Assembly: GCA_020201075.1 (NCBI GenBank)
Contig: JAIVHL010000138.1
Span: forward strand, 1 to 33,879
DNA: 33,879 bases
Reading direction: 5' to 3'
DNA from: Halomonas sp.
Lineage (GTDB): Bacteria; Pseudomonadota; Gammaproteobacteria; Pseudomonadales; Halomonadaceae
Shown: positions 9,189 to 18,687 of the stretch, one piece after another
How the letters are laid out: the number at the start of each line of letters is the position of its first letter
Position numbering within the stretch: position 1 is the stretch's first letter
Notes under the pieces: model-generated
Seen by the model: the letters and a program-made list of their open reading frames with translations, nothing else
The model's database searches: none
What the model was told of the DNA's origin: nothing
Made by a program: the position numbers and the translations under genes

Positions 9189-9896
9189 TCAGCGGTAGGC
9201 GCCCTCGATATCGGTAATGCGCATCGCTCGGCGACCTAGGCCGTCGTGCAGGTCGAGCATACGCTCCAACCACCCATAAACGGGGTCGGCATTGGAGACC
9301 AGGTCGGCGCTCGATACGCAGCGTGCCCACATGAAGCAGCCGAACACCAGATAGTCCCCCGCTGCCGGCGCCTCGCCGTCGATGAAGTCGGCTTCTTTGA
9401 AGCGCCCGCGCAGCGGCTCCAGTGCCGCATCCAACTGGGAGAGACCCTTGGCCGGCGAGTGGAACTCCTCCAGTTTCCGGCCCAGCCGCTGCTCTCGGGT
9501 CTCGCGAAAATAGTCGCGATCATCGGGATGAATGGCATTAAGCAAATCCATGATAATGGTGCGTAGCATCGCCGGCTGCAGCGAACGCTCGGCATAGTGC
9601 TTGAGGAAGCGGGCCCGCTCCTCGGCCAGGGGGTCGCCTAGCAGAGGCGCCTCGGGGTAGACACGATCCAGGTAGCGCAGGATCTCGTAGCTGTCGGTGA
9701 TGACCGCATCGCCATCGACCAGCACGGGCACCTTGTCATGGTCGGCGAAGGCCAGCGCCGCCTTGTCATTGAAGCGCCAGGGACGGGTCTCTACCTCAAG
9801 CCCTTTGTGGGCCAGAGCGTAGCGAACGCGCCAGCAGTAGGGCGAGAAACGCAGCCCCTCGTCGATACCGCAGAGATCATAGAGCACCCGTGTCAT
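9189..9896 (-). CDS. Glutathione S-transferase family protein (beta-etherase-like)
   Basis: N-terminal thioredoxin-like domain FSPYCWRVRYALAHKGLEVETRPW...KVPVLVDGDAVITDSYEILRYLD. Confidence 0.85.
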   Translation of the reverse strand: MTRVLYDLCGIDEGLRFSPYCWRVRYALAHKGLEVETRPWRFNDKAALAFADHDKVPVLVDGDAVITDSYEILRYLDRVYPEAPLLGDPLAEERARFLKHYAERSLQPAMLRTIIMDLLNAIHPDDRDYFRETREQRLGRKLEEFHSPAKGLSQLDAALEPLRGRFKEADFIDGEAPAAGDYLVFGCFMWARCVSSADLVSNADPVYGWLERMLDLHDGLGRRAMRITDIEGAYR

Positions 9897-10110
9897 GACA
9901 TTCTCCCGTTTCAGTCGGCATAAGCAGAACAGTCTGCCAGCCTTTAGCTTGCCCTGTCATGCCGGTTGTCGGAACAGACCAAGGCGTCGTCGCTTTGTCT
10001 TTTAGTCTATAGCCGGAAAGCACCGTTTCTTTCCCGAACCGGGGCACGACAAAACAACCTATTGTTGAAAAAGACATTTTTTTAACACGGGCAGTTTGGA
10101 ACCCATCAGG

Positions 10111-10129
10111 GAATTGGTAATACCAATTC
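10111..10129. promoter_or_regulatory. LldR-type (FadR-subfamily GntR) operator upstream of the lactate permease
   Basis: gaattggtaataccaattc: perfect 19-bp odd-centred palindrome. Matches the known lactate-regulator site form AATTGGTNNNACCAATT in outline. Confidence 0.75.
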
Positions 10130-10255
10130 ACCAAGGCTGGCGAATCAACGCTTCCAGGGCGTATCTTTCGCGCATCCGCTGCGCCCTCGGCAGGCGGAGT
10201 CGTGCCACCTTATTGCAGACAACACCACCACAACAGTCGATGGGAAACCTGCCTC

Positions 10256-11956
10256 ATGAATAACACCCTACTTGCACTGCTGGCCTTCACGCCTCTGGTG
10301 CTGGCCGGTGTACTGCTGATCGGCCTGCGCATGCCGGCCAGGACCGCCATGCCGGTGGTTTACGTGGTCACCGCACTCATCGCCCTGTTCGCCTGGGACA
10401 TGAGCTTCAACCGGGTACTGGCGTCAACCCTTCAGGGGCTGATTCTCACCATAGCGATCCTGTGGATCATCTTCGGTGCCATCCTGCTGCTCAACACCCT
10501 GAAGCACTCTGGCGGCATCACCGCGATCCGCAACGGCTTCTCCGGCATCAGTCCGGACCGCCGCGTCCAGGCGATCATCGTCGCCTGGCTGTTCGGCTGC
10601 TTCATCGAAGGCGCTTCCGGTTTCGGCACCCCCGCCGCCGTAGCCGCCCCGCTGATGGTAGCGCTCGGCTTCCCGGCGCTGGCCGCCGTGGTCGTGGGTA
10701 TGATGATCCAGTCGACCCCGGTCTCCTTCGGCGCCGTGGGCACCCCCATCGTGGTGGGCGTCACCGGCGGTCTGGACCGCATCGGCATCACCGAAGCGCT
10801 GGAGACAGGCGGCTATACCTGGATGGAATATTTCCGCCTGATCGCCGCCGAGGTGGCCGTGATCCACGGTATCGTTGGCGTTCTGATGCCGCTGATCATG
10901 GTAATCATCATGGTCAGGTTCTTTGGCGCGAATAAGTCCTGGAAGGAAGGCCTCTCCATCGCCCCCTTTGCGATCTTCGCCGGCGTGGCCTTCGTGGTCC
11001 CCTACATGCTGGCAGGTGTTCTGCTCGGCCCGGAATTCCCGTCGATGATCGGTGCCATGGTGGGTCTGGCTATCGTTGTGCCGGCGGCACGCAAGGGCTT
11101 CCTGATTCCCAAGGACGTCTGGGAATTCCCGGACAAGACGTCCTGGCCCGACGAGTGGATCGGCAAGCTGGAAATCAAGCTGGATGATATTGCCGGCAAG
11201 GCGCCCATCTCCACCCTCATGGGCTGGGTTCCCTACGTGCTGCTGGCCGTGATTCTGGTGGCCTCTCGCACCGTCGAGCCGTTCAAGAATGCGCTCACCT
11301 CGATTTCCATCGGCTGGAGCAACATCCTGGGTGAAGCCGGGGTCTCCGGTGCCATCCAGCCGCTCTATCTGCCGGGGGGTATCCTGCTGATGGTGGTGCT
11401 GCTCACCGCCCTGCTTCACCGCATGCGCCTGGGTGAGTTGGGGGCCGCCTTCAGCGAATCCTCCAAGACCATTCTCGGCGCCGGCTTCGTGCTTATCTTT
11501 ACCATCCCGATGGTGCGGATCCTGATCAACTCCGGCGTCAACGGGGCGGACCTGGTTTCCATGCCGGTGTCCATGGCGCAGTTTGTGGCTGACAGCGTGG
11601 GCGGCGTCTATCCGTTCTTCGCTCCCGCCGTGGGTGCCCTGGGGGCCTTTATCGCCGGCTCCAACACCGTGTCCAACCTGATGCTGTCCGACTTCCAGTT
11701 CAACGTGGCGCAGCAGTTGGGGGTCTCCACCGCCATGATGGTGTCACTGCAGGCCGTAGGTGCTGCAGCGGGTAACATGATCGCCATCCACAACGTGGTC
11801 GCAGCGTCGGCGACCGTAGGCCTGCTTGGCCGCGAGGGCATCACCATCCGCAAGACCATCCTGCCGACCATCTATTACCTGGTGTTCTCCGGCATCCTCG
11901 CGCTGTTGGCCTTCTATGTGATGGGCATCTCCGATCCGCTGCTGCGGACAGGATAA
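10256..11956 (+). CDS. lldP: L-lactate permease (LctP family)
   Basis: 567-codon ORF from ATG 10256. [50 protein letters not shown] is the LctP signature. Confidence 0.95.
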   Translation: MNNTLLALLAFTPLVLAGVLLIGLRMPARTAMPVVYVVTALIALFAWDMSFNRVLASTLQGLILTIAILWIIFGAILLLNTLKHSGGITAIRNGFSGISPDRRVQAIIVAWLFGCFIEGASGFGTPAAVAAPLMVALGFPALAAVVVGMMIQSTPVSFGAVGTPIVVGVTGGLDRIGITEALETGGYTWMEYFRLIAAEVAVIHGIVGVLMPLIMVIIMVRFFGANKSWKEGLSIAPFAIFAGVAFVVPYMLAGVLLGPEFPSMIGAMVGLAIVVPAARKGFLIPKDVWEFPDKTSWPDEWIGKLEIKLDDIAGKAPISTLMGWVPYVLLAVILVASRTVEPFKNALTSISIGWSNILGEAGVSGAIQPLYLPGGILLMVVLLTALLHRMRLGELGAAFSESSKTILGAGFVLIFTIPMVRILINSGVNGADLVSMPVSMAQFVADSVGGVYPFFAPAVGALGAFIAGSNTVSNLMLSDFQFNVAQQLGVSTAMMVSLQAVGAAAGNMIAIHNVVAASATVGLLGREGITIRKTILPTIYYLVFSGILALLAFYVMGISDPLLRTG

Positions 11957-11978
11957 GGGTACGAGCATGACGCACTTT

Positions 11979-12014
11979 GGGCCTCGCCGACTCTCGGCGG
12001 GGCCCGCTCGTTTT
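11979..12014 (+). terminator. Intrinsic terminator of the lactate permease gene
   Basis: 12-bp stem gggcctcgccga/tcggcggggccc (one G-T) with 3-nt loop, followed by gctcgTTTT. Confidence 0.85.
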
Positions 12015-12043
12015 GTCGTCCGAGCACACCGGCGACCCTAGTG

Positions 12044-12083
12044 ATGAAATAAATTTCCATATATTTATGGAAATTTATTTCAT
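12044..12083. promoter_or_regulatory. Long AT-rich perfect palindrome upstream of glcD (putative operator)
   Basis: atgaaataaatttccata-tatt-tatggaaatttatttcat: 18-bp perfect inverted repeat with 4-bp spacer, 48 bp upstream of the glcD ATG. Confidence 0.6.
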
Positions 12084-12131
12084 AAGATTGGTCCTAAACT
12101 GAAGAGATGTCTTTCTCGCTCAGGAGTCACC

Positions 12132-13434
12132 ATGAATACCCACTTCGACCCAAGGCTCGATGGCGGTCATCCCGGACGCGACCAGTCCGAGGTGCTGGCC
12201 GACCTCAAGCTGGCCCTGCCCGGGATGACCCTGCTGCACCGTGAGGAGGATCTGCGCCCCTTCGAGTGCGACGGCCTCTCCGCCTACCGCGCCCTGCCCA
12301 TGCTGGTCGCCCTCCCCGAGACCCTCGAACAGGTCGAGACCCTACTCAAGCGCTGTTGCGCCCTGGGCGTGCCGGTGGTGACCCGCGGCGCCGGCACCGG
12401 CCTCTCCGGCGGCGCCATGCCACTGGAGCACGGTGTGCTGCTGGTGCTGTCACGCTTCAATCGCATCCTCGAGATCGACCCCGATAGGCGCACGGCCCGT
12501 GTCCAGCCCGGGGTGCGCAACCTGGCTATCTCCGAGGCGGCGGCTCCCCATGGCCTCTACTATGCCCCGGACCCCTCGTCACAGATTGCCTGCTCCATCG
12601 GCGGCAACGTGGCCGAGAACGCCGGCGGCGTGCACTGTCTGAAGTACGGCCTCACCGTCCATAACGTTATCAAGGTCGAGGTGCTGACCATCGAAGGCGA
12701 GCACATGACCCTCGGCTCGGACGCCATGGATGCGCCCGGTTTCGATCTATTGGCGCTGTTCACCGGCTCCGAGGGCATGCTCGGGGTGGTCACCGAGATC
12801 ACCGTCAAACTGCTGCCCAAGCCGGAGAGCGCCAAGGTGCTGATGGCCAGCTTTGACGACATCGAAAAAGCCGGCAACGCCGTGGGCGCCATCATCGCCG
12901 CGGGCATCATCCCCGGCGGCCTGGAGATGATGGATAACCTGGCAATCCGTGCCGCCGAGGACTTCATCGGCGCCGGCTACCCGGTGGAAGCCGAGGCCAT
13001 CCTGCTCTGCGAACTGGATGGCGTCGAGGCAGACGTGGATGACGACTGCGCCACGGTTCGCCGCGTCCTGGAAGAAGCCGGCGCCACCGGCATCCAGCTG
13101 GCACGCGACGAGGCCGAGCGTGCGCTCTTCTGGGCCGGGCGCAAGAACGCCTTCCCGGCGGTGGGCCGCATGTCGCCGGACTACTACTGCATGGACGGCA
13201 CCATTCCCCGCCGCGAGCTCGCTCGGGTGCTCAAGGGCATCAACGACTTCGGCGAGGAGTACGGCCTGCGCGTGGCCAATGTCTTCGGCCAAGCGCGCCT
13301 TCGACCCCGACGCGCTGCTCAACCCGGGCAAGAATATCCCCACCCCGGCCCGCTGCTCCGAGTTCCGCCTGACCAAGAGCGCCGGCGACGCGCCCGCCCA
13401 GACCCAGGCCCAGATCCAAAAGAGCCACGGCTGA
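12132..13434 (+). pseudogene. glcD: glcD, glycolate oxidase FAD subunit, with an internal deletion and frameshift near 13287
   Basis: N-terminal 385 aa match GlcD. After VANVF (13281-13286) the frame breaks. The C-terminus AKRAFDPDALLNPGKNIPTPARCSEF continues in another frame (ORF 12949..13434). The intervening HAGDGN...GEHGxG region is absent. Confidence 0.88.
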
Positions 13435-13447
13435 GAGACAGGACAAT

Positions 13448-14563
13448 ATGGTGACCACTCACGACATCCCCCATCGCGACATTCCCGGCCATGACGCCAG
13501 CGAAGCGCTGGCAGACCGCGTCCGCCGCGCCGAGGCCGAGGGCACGCCCCTGCGCATTGTCGGCGGCGACACCAAGGCGTTTTATGGTCGCCAGGTCGTA
13601 GGCGAGACACTCTCGACCCGCGAGCACTGCGGCATCACCGAGTACGACCCGGTAGAGCTGATCGTCTCGGTACGCACCGGCACCCCGCTGAGTGAGCTGG
13701 AGTCCGCCCTGGCCGCTAATGGTCAGATGCTGCCCTGCGAGCCGCCCCACTTCGGCGAGAACGCCACGGTCGGCGGCATGATTGCCACCGGCCTCTCCGG
13801 GCCACGACGCCCCTGGGCCGGCAGCGTGCGTGACTTCGTGCTGGGCACGCGGCTCATTACCCGCCAGGGCAGCGAGCAGCGCTTCGGTGGCCAGGTAATG
13901 AAGAACGTGGCTGGCTATGACCTTTCGCGCCTGATGGTGGGGGCCCAGGGTACCCTGGGGCTGCTCACCGAGGTTTCCATGAAGGTGCTGCCGCTACCCG
14001 GCGCCAGCCGCAGCCTGCACCTGGACATGCCGCTGGCCGAAGCCCTGGAGAAACTCTCCGAGTGGGGCCGCCAACCGATGCCCATTACCGCCGCCGCCTG
14101 GCTGGAGGGCGCCCTTCACCTGCGCCTGGAGGGCGGGCCAAGCTCGGTGGCTGCCACCGCAAAGCGGCTCGGCGGCGACGAGCTCAAGGACGATTTCTGG
14201 GAGTCCCTCCGCGAACAGCGACTGGCGTTCTTCAGCGCCGAGGACTCGCGGCCATTGTGGCGTTTATCGCTGCCCAACCACACGCCGGCGCTCGAGCTGC
14301 CCGACGTCGACGAGACCGACGTGCTCTACGACTGGGCCGGCGCCCAGCGCTGGGTGCGCTGCAGACTGGATGCCAGTGCCCTGCGCGAGATTGTCGCCCG
14401 CGCCGGCGGCCACGCGACCTGCGTCCGCGGCGCCGGCGGGCAGCCGGTGGAGGAGCCCTTTACACCCCTAGCCCCGGTGGTCGAGAAATACCACCGCAAC
14501 CTCAAGGCCGAGCTTGACCCCCAGGGGATCTTCAACCCGGGCCGGCTCTACGCGGCATTCTGA
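13448..14563 (+). CDS. glcE: Glycolate oxidase FAD-binding subunit GlcE
   Basis: LRIVGGDTKAFYGR, GATVGGMIATGLSGPRRPW-like segment, and C-terminal KAELDPQGIFNPGRLY. Confidence 0.95.
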   Translation: MVTTHDIPHRDIPGHDASEALADRVRRAEAEGTPLRIVGGDTKAFYGRQVVGETLSTREHCGITEYDPVELIVSVRTGTPLSELESALAANGQMLPCEPPHFGENATVGGMIATGLSGPRRPWAGSVRDFVLGTRLITRQGSEQRFGGQVMKNVAGYDLSRLMVGAQGTLGLLTEVSMKVLPLPGASRSLHLDMPLAEALEKLSEWGRQPMPITAAAWLEGALHLRLEGGPSSVAATAKRLGGDELKDDFWESLREQRLAFFSAEDSRPLWRLSLPNHTPALELPDVDETDVLYDWAGAQRWVRCRLDASALREIVARAGGHATCVRGAGGQPVEEPFTPLAPVVEKYHRNLKAELDPQGIFNPGRLYAAF

Positions 14564-14582
14564 GACGGAGGGAAACGCCGAG

Positions 14583-15827
14583 ATGCAAACGCACTTTACC
14601 GAGGAAGACCTCAAGAAGCCGCATATCCGCGAGGCCGATCGAGTGCTGCGCAGCTGCGTACACTGTGGCTTCTGCAACGCCACCTGTCCCACCTATCAGC
14701 TGCTGGGTGACGAGCGCGACGGCCCCCGTGGACGTATCTACCTGATGAAGGAGATGCTCGAGGCACCTGAGGGCAGCGACAAGGTCACCGAGGAGACCCG
14801 ACTCCACCTGGACCGCTGTTTGACCTGTCGCAACTGCGAGACCACCTGCCCCTCCGGCGTGGAGTACCACAAGCTGCTCGACATCGGCCGCGCCGAGATC
14901 GAGCGTCGAGTACCGCGCAAGCCCGCCGAACGCGCCCAGCGCTATGGCCTGCGCAAGATGTTGGTAGAACCCAAGCGCTTCCAGGCGCTGCTCAGGCTCG
15001 GCCAGACCTTCCGGCCGCTGGTACCCGGCGCCCTCCGGGACAAGCTCCCCCCGACCCCTATCGATGCCGGCAAGCGCCCGGACGGCAGCCGCCACGCCCG
15101 GCAGATGCTGATTCTCGAGGGCTGCGTGCAGCCGGGGCTTTCGCCCAACACCAACGCCGCCACCGCCCGGGTGCTGGACCGACTAGGTATCGGCCTGATC
15201 CCGGCGGCGGAGGCTGGCTGCTGCGGCGCCATCGACTTCCACCTGAACGCCCATGACGCTGGCCGCGCCCGGGCGCGAGCCAACATCGACGCCTGGTGGC
15301 CGCATATCGAGAAAGAGGGTGGGTCCGGGGTTGAAGCCATCGTGCAGACTGCCAGCGGCTGCGGCGCCTTCGTGAAGGAGTACGGTGAGATCCTCAAGAA
15401 TGACCCGGCCTACGCCGACAAGGCCGCCAGAGTGGGCGAGCTGGCCAAGGATCTGGTCGAAGTGCTCTGCGACGAGGCCGTCGACGGCCTCGAGGTAACG
15501 CAGGGCCGTCGACTTGCCTTCCATTGCCCCTGCACCCTACAGCACGCCCAGAAGCTCGGCGGCGCCGTGGAAACCGTACTGACCCGGCTCGGTTTCAGCC
15601 TCACGCCGGTGGCCGATGCCCACCTCTGCTGCGGCTCGGCGGGCACCTACGCCATCACCCAGCCCGAGCTAGCCACCCAGCTGCGCAACAACAAGCTCGA
15701 CAATCTCGAGGCCGGCAGCCCCGAAGTGATTGTAACGGCGAATATCGGTTGCCAGACCCATCTGGCCGGCGCCAACCGCACCTCCGTGCGCCACTGGATT
15801 GAAATCGTCGATGAGGCCCTCGCGTAA
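14583..15827 (+). CDS. glcF: Glycolate oxidase iron-sulfur subunit GlcF
   Basis: Two ferredoxin-type clusters (CVHCGFCNATCPTY, CLTCRNCETTCPSGVEY) and two CCG domains. Start ATG 14583. Confidence 0.96.
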   Translation: MQTHFTEEDLKKPHIREADRVLRSCVHCGFCNATCPTYQLLGDERDGPRGRIYLMKEMLEAPEGSDKVTEETRLHLDRCLTCRNCETTCPSGVEYHKLLDIGRAEIERRVPRKPAERAQRYGLRKMLVEPKRFQALLRLGQTFRPLVPGALRDKLPPTPIDAGKRPDGSRHARQMLILEGCVQPGLSPNTNAATARVLDRLGIGLIPAAEAGCCGAIDFHLNAHDAGRARARANIDAWWPHIEKEGGSGVEAIVQTASGCGAFVKEYGEILKNDPAYADKAARVGELAKDLVEVLCDEAVDGLEVTQGRRLAFHCPCTLQHAQKLGGAVETVLTRLGFSLTPVADAHLCCGSAGTYAITQPELATQLRNNKLDNLEAGSPEVIVTANIGCQTHLAGANRTSVRHWIEIVDEALA

Positions 15828-15848
15828 CACCGGCCTCGTATCCTGACG

Positions 15849-15950
15849 AGGGGCGCCGGGGGCAAGCCGGAGGGGAGGTCCTACGCCAGGGAAGGCGTCG
15901 GTAGCGTACAAGGATGTATTCACAGCGCCTCCGGAAGGCCGGCCCCGCCC
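15849..15950 (+). repeat. Copy A of the ~100-nt structured intercistronic repeat (CsrA-motif-like hairpins)
   Basis: ggggcgccgggggcaagccggaggggaggtcctacgccagggaaggcgtcggtagcgtacaaggatgtattcacagcgcctccgg... aligns to the reverse complement of 2618..2719. Confidence 0.85.
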
Positions 15951-16026
15951 AAGGGCGTGCCGCCGAAACAGCCCTGAGTCTGCTGCTTCCTGCAACAGAG
16001 TTCCATCAAATAGAGGAATACCGCTC

Positions 16027-16428
16027 ATGAAGACCAAGCCCGCACTGACCCTGACCGACGTCAACGCCATCCTCGACGCCGCCCAGCAAGAAGCCGAGGC
16101 CAACGGCTGGGGCGTGACCATCGCCGTGGCCGATGACGGCGGCCACCTGCTCGGCCTGCGCCGCATGGACAACGCGCCGCCCTTCAGCGCCGACGTGGCG
16201 TCCCAGAAGGCCCGCAACGCCGCCATCGGCCGCCGCGAGACCCAGGCCTTCGAGGACATGATCAACAACGGCCGTACCGCCTTCGTCACCGCGCCCATGC
16301 AGTCGCTGCTGGCCGGCGGCGTCCCGGTGCTGGTGGACGGTGAGGTCGCCGGCAGCGTCGGCATCTCCGGCGTCAAGCCCGACCAGGACGTCCAGGTGGC
16401 CAAGGCTGGCGTCGCCGCCGTCGGCTGA
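16027..16428 (+). CDS. glcG: GlcG/HbpS family protein
   Basis: LTLTDVNAILDAAQQEAEANGWGVTIAVADDGGHLLGLRRMDNA...GGVPVLVDGEVAGSVGISG. Last gene of the glc operon. Confidence 0.9.
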   Translation: MKTKPALTLTDVNAILDAAQQEAEANGWGVTIAVADDGGHLLGLRRMDNAPPFSADVASQKARNAAIGRRETQAFEDMINNGRTAFVTAPMQSLLAGGVPVLVDGEVAGSVGISGVKPDQDVQVAKAGVAAVG

Positions 16429-16448
16429 ACCTCCTGCAGCCGACATGA

Positions 16449-16480
16449 CAGGGCCCCGCTGCTACCGGAGCGGGGCCCTG
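16449..16480 (+). terminator. Hairpin after glcG (terminator-like)
   Basis: 12-bp perfect stem cagggccccgct/agcggggccctg with 8-nt loop. No clear T tract. Confidence 0.65.
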
Positions 16481-16582
16481 TGCGTCATGGCGCCTAGACG
16501 ACACTTGAGTCTGTTTGGTTATCTCAGTCATCAACGGGCCAGACAGGGACAGGGGGCGACATCTTGATCGCGAGCCATCCCA

Positions 16583-17314
16583 TCAACTCACATAGGTAAG
16601 ATTGGTTTCCCAGCTTTCGCTACTGACGTCGATGGCCGCCTTCACCGCTTCCGCATCTCCCGCCAGAAAGGCCGCATAAATCGCCTTATGGTCCTTCAAG
16701 GCTACCTCTGGAAGGGTCTGCATGGAGGTTTCCAACGCGGCCTCAATAAGCTGTAGCAGCGTTGTCCCCACCCTGATGGTCATCGGATTATGGGTCGCAT
16801 GGAGTACCGCCCGGTGAAAGGCGACATCGTGGCGAGCCGTCTGCTCGCCGTTGGCGATCGCCGAGCCCATCGCCTCGATGCTCTGCTGGATGCGGACATG
16901 GTCCTCCGGACGGACATTGTCCATGGCCTGCAGGGTATAGGCGGGCTCAAACATCTTGCGAAACTCGAGCACATCTCGCGTCATCCCGCGCGCCAGGATC
17001 ATGCCGAAGGCCATTGGGTCCACCAGGGGGTCGCCGGGTTCGCGGCATATCATGGTCCCCTGACCCCGCTTGACCTCCACGATACCGATGGCCTGCAGCA
17101 TCTTGATGGCCTCGCGAACGCTCGACTTGCCGATTCCCAGGCTTTGAGTCAGTTCGGTTTCCGATGGCAAATAGTCGCCCGGCAAAAGCTCGCCACGAAT
17201 CAATGCCCCCTTGATGCGTTCAAGCAGTTGCTGGGCAACAGAGCTGCGATCGATGGAGCTGCCGAAACTCCCGATTGTGGTGAGCGGCAGTGTGGGCTGG
17301 CGTTTCAGGCTCAT
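16583..17314 (-). CDS. GntR-family (FadR/FCD) transcriptional regulator
   Basis: QQLLERIKGALIRGELLPGDYLPSETELTQSLGIGKSSVREAIKMLQAIGIVEVKRGQGTMI plus FCD C-terminus. ATG at 17314 preferred over the TTG at 17368. Confidence 0.88.
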   Translation of the reverse strand: MSLKRQPTLPLTTIGSFGSSIDRSSVAQQLLERIKGALIRGELLPGDYLPSETELTQSLGIGKSSVREAIKMLQAIGIVEVKRGQGTMICREPGDPLVDPMAFGMILARGMTRDVLEFRKMFEPAYTLQAMDNVRPEDHVRIQQSIEAMGSAIANGEQTARHDVAFHRAVLHATHNPMTIRVGTTLLQLIEAALETSMQTLPEVALKDHKAIYAAFLAGDAEAVKAAIDVSSESWETNLTYVS

Positions 17315-17474
17315 GCTGGCGTCTCGTGGTGGTATGGCGTGCCGCATCAAAAAAACGTTGTATACCAATGCATTGCTCGCAAGGCAGACAGTTTATCGAT
17401 GCCGAATGTTTGGACGTCCTGTCATTTCCCGCTTGCAGACGACTCAAGACTCAGTCTAGCATGAGCCAAGACAA

Positions 17475-17491
17475 CAGACATCAGATGTCTG
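17475..17491. promoter_or_regulatory. 17-bp odd-centred palindrome CAGACATC-A-GATGTCTG in the GntR/asparaginase divergent promoter
   Basis: Perfect inverted repeat in the intergenic region. Confidence 0.5.
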
Positions 17492-17525
17492 AACACTGAA
17501 ACGGCATAGCGGAGCTTCAGGCCCC

Positions 17526-18554
17526 ATGCCCGACACGGTGACAATAATGACAAGAATCAGCACAAGAACTCGAATCGTGGTCCTCACCACCGGTGGAACC
17601 ATCGCCAGTGGCCAGGACGCCTCGGGCCGGAACCGGTCAGGAGAGCTGAAGGGCGAAGACCTGATGAGTCGAGTCTCACTGCCGGCAGACGCAGACATCG
17701 ACGTCGAGGTTCGCTCTCTCCTGCAGAAGCCCAGCAACGCCATTACCCTCGACGACCTGATGACCCTGCGTCGGGAGTGCCAGGCACTGTCCAGGTCCTC
17801 CGACGTGGCGGGCATCGTGATCACGCACGGCACCGACACCCTCGAGGAGACCGCCTACTTCCTCGATATCACATTGCCGGCCTCTCCCACCGTCGTGCTG
17901 ACAGGCTCGCAGCGGGCTCCTCATGAGCCCGGCACCGATGCCTTTCGCAACATTGCGGACGCGGTGCTGGTAGCCGCCAGTGATCAGGCTGGCGGCCTGG
18001 GGGCTCTGGTCGTCTTCAACCAGTCGATCTTTGCCGCACGGCAAATCCGCAAGGTCAGCAGCTTTCAGGTGAACGGCTTTGCTGCACCCGAGACCGGCCC
18101 TCTGGGCTATATCGATGGGGAACGGGTGTATTTATCGATGCATCCCGCTCGGCCGGACGAGCTGACGCCCCCCGACGACGCCATGCTGCCCAGGGTCGAT
18201 ATCCTGCCCGCCTATCTGGACGCTTCGCCGGCACTCCTGGAGGCCGCCGCGGAGAGTGGCGCCGCCGGCCTGGTGATCGACGGCCTGGGGCGCGGCCATG
18301 TGCCTCCGGACTGGCTGGATGTCATCCCGAATATAACGGCGCGGGGCATTCCGGTAGTGGTCGTCAGCAGTTGCCCCACCGGTCCAGTCCATGCCAGCTA
18401 CGAATTCTTGGGCAGCCTGGCGAGCCTCGAAGCGGCCGGCGTCATCGCCGTGAACGACCTGAGCGCCCGCAAGGCCCGTCTTGCCCTCTCCGCCATCCTT
18501 GCCTCCGCCACGCACGGCGAGGTCGCCGAGAGACTGCGAACCCTGACGGCCTGA
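17526..18554 (+). CDS. L-asparaginase family protein
   Basis: IVVLTTGGTIASG and GIVITHGTDTLEETAYFLD, both asparaginase active-site motifs. Confidence 0.93.
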   Translation: MPDTVTIMTRISTRTRIVVLTTGGTIASGQDASGRNRSGELKGEDLMSRVSLPADADIDVEVRSLLQKPSNAITLDDLMTLRRECQALSRSSDVAGIVITHGTDTLEETAYFLDITLPASPTVVLTGSQRAPHEPGTDAFRNIADAVLVAASDQAGGLGALVVFNQSIFAARQIRKVSSFQVNGFAAPETGPLGYIDGERVYLSMHPARPDELTPPDDAMLPRVDILPAYLDASPALLEAAAESGAAGLVIDGLGRGHVPPDWLDVIPNITARGIPVVVVSSCPTGPVHASYEFLGSLASLEAAGVIAVNDLSARKARLALSAILASATHGEVAERLRTLTA

Positions 18555-18638
18555 GCATGGCCGGCAACATGCTCCGCCTGGCTGCGTCAGGCTGAAAGGG
18601 CCCGTACCGCGTACGGCTAGCACCGGGGCGACCCGGTG
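18555..18638 (+). other. Run of four consecutive short hairpins between asparaginase and TRAP SBP genes
   Basis: gcatg/catgc (18555-18572), gcctg/caggc (18576-18592), ccgtac/gtacgg (18602-18616), caccggg-gcga-cccggtg (18621-18638). Confidence 0.55.
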
Positions 18639-18687
18639 ACGAACACCACTCAATAATGCACACCAACAACCCCACAAGGTGCTGACA

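Noticed and set aside
9877-10134. 85-aa minus-strand ORF in the GST/lldP intergenic region
   Set aside because: Covers the LldR-type operator and regulatory region. No convincing RBS or family, so probably non-coding.
10424-11419. 331-aa minus-strand ORF
   Set aside because: Antisense to lactate permease. His/Asp/Gly-rich shadow translation.
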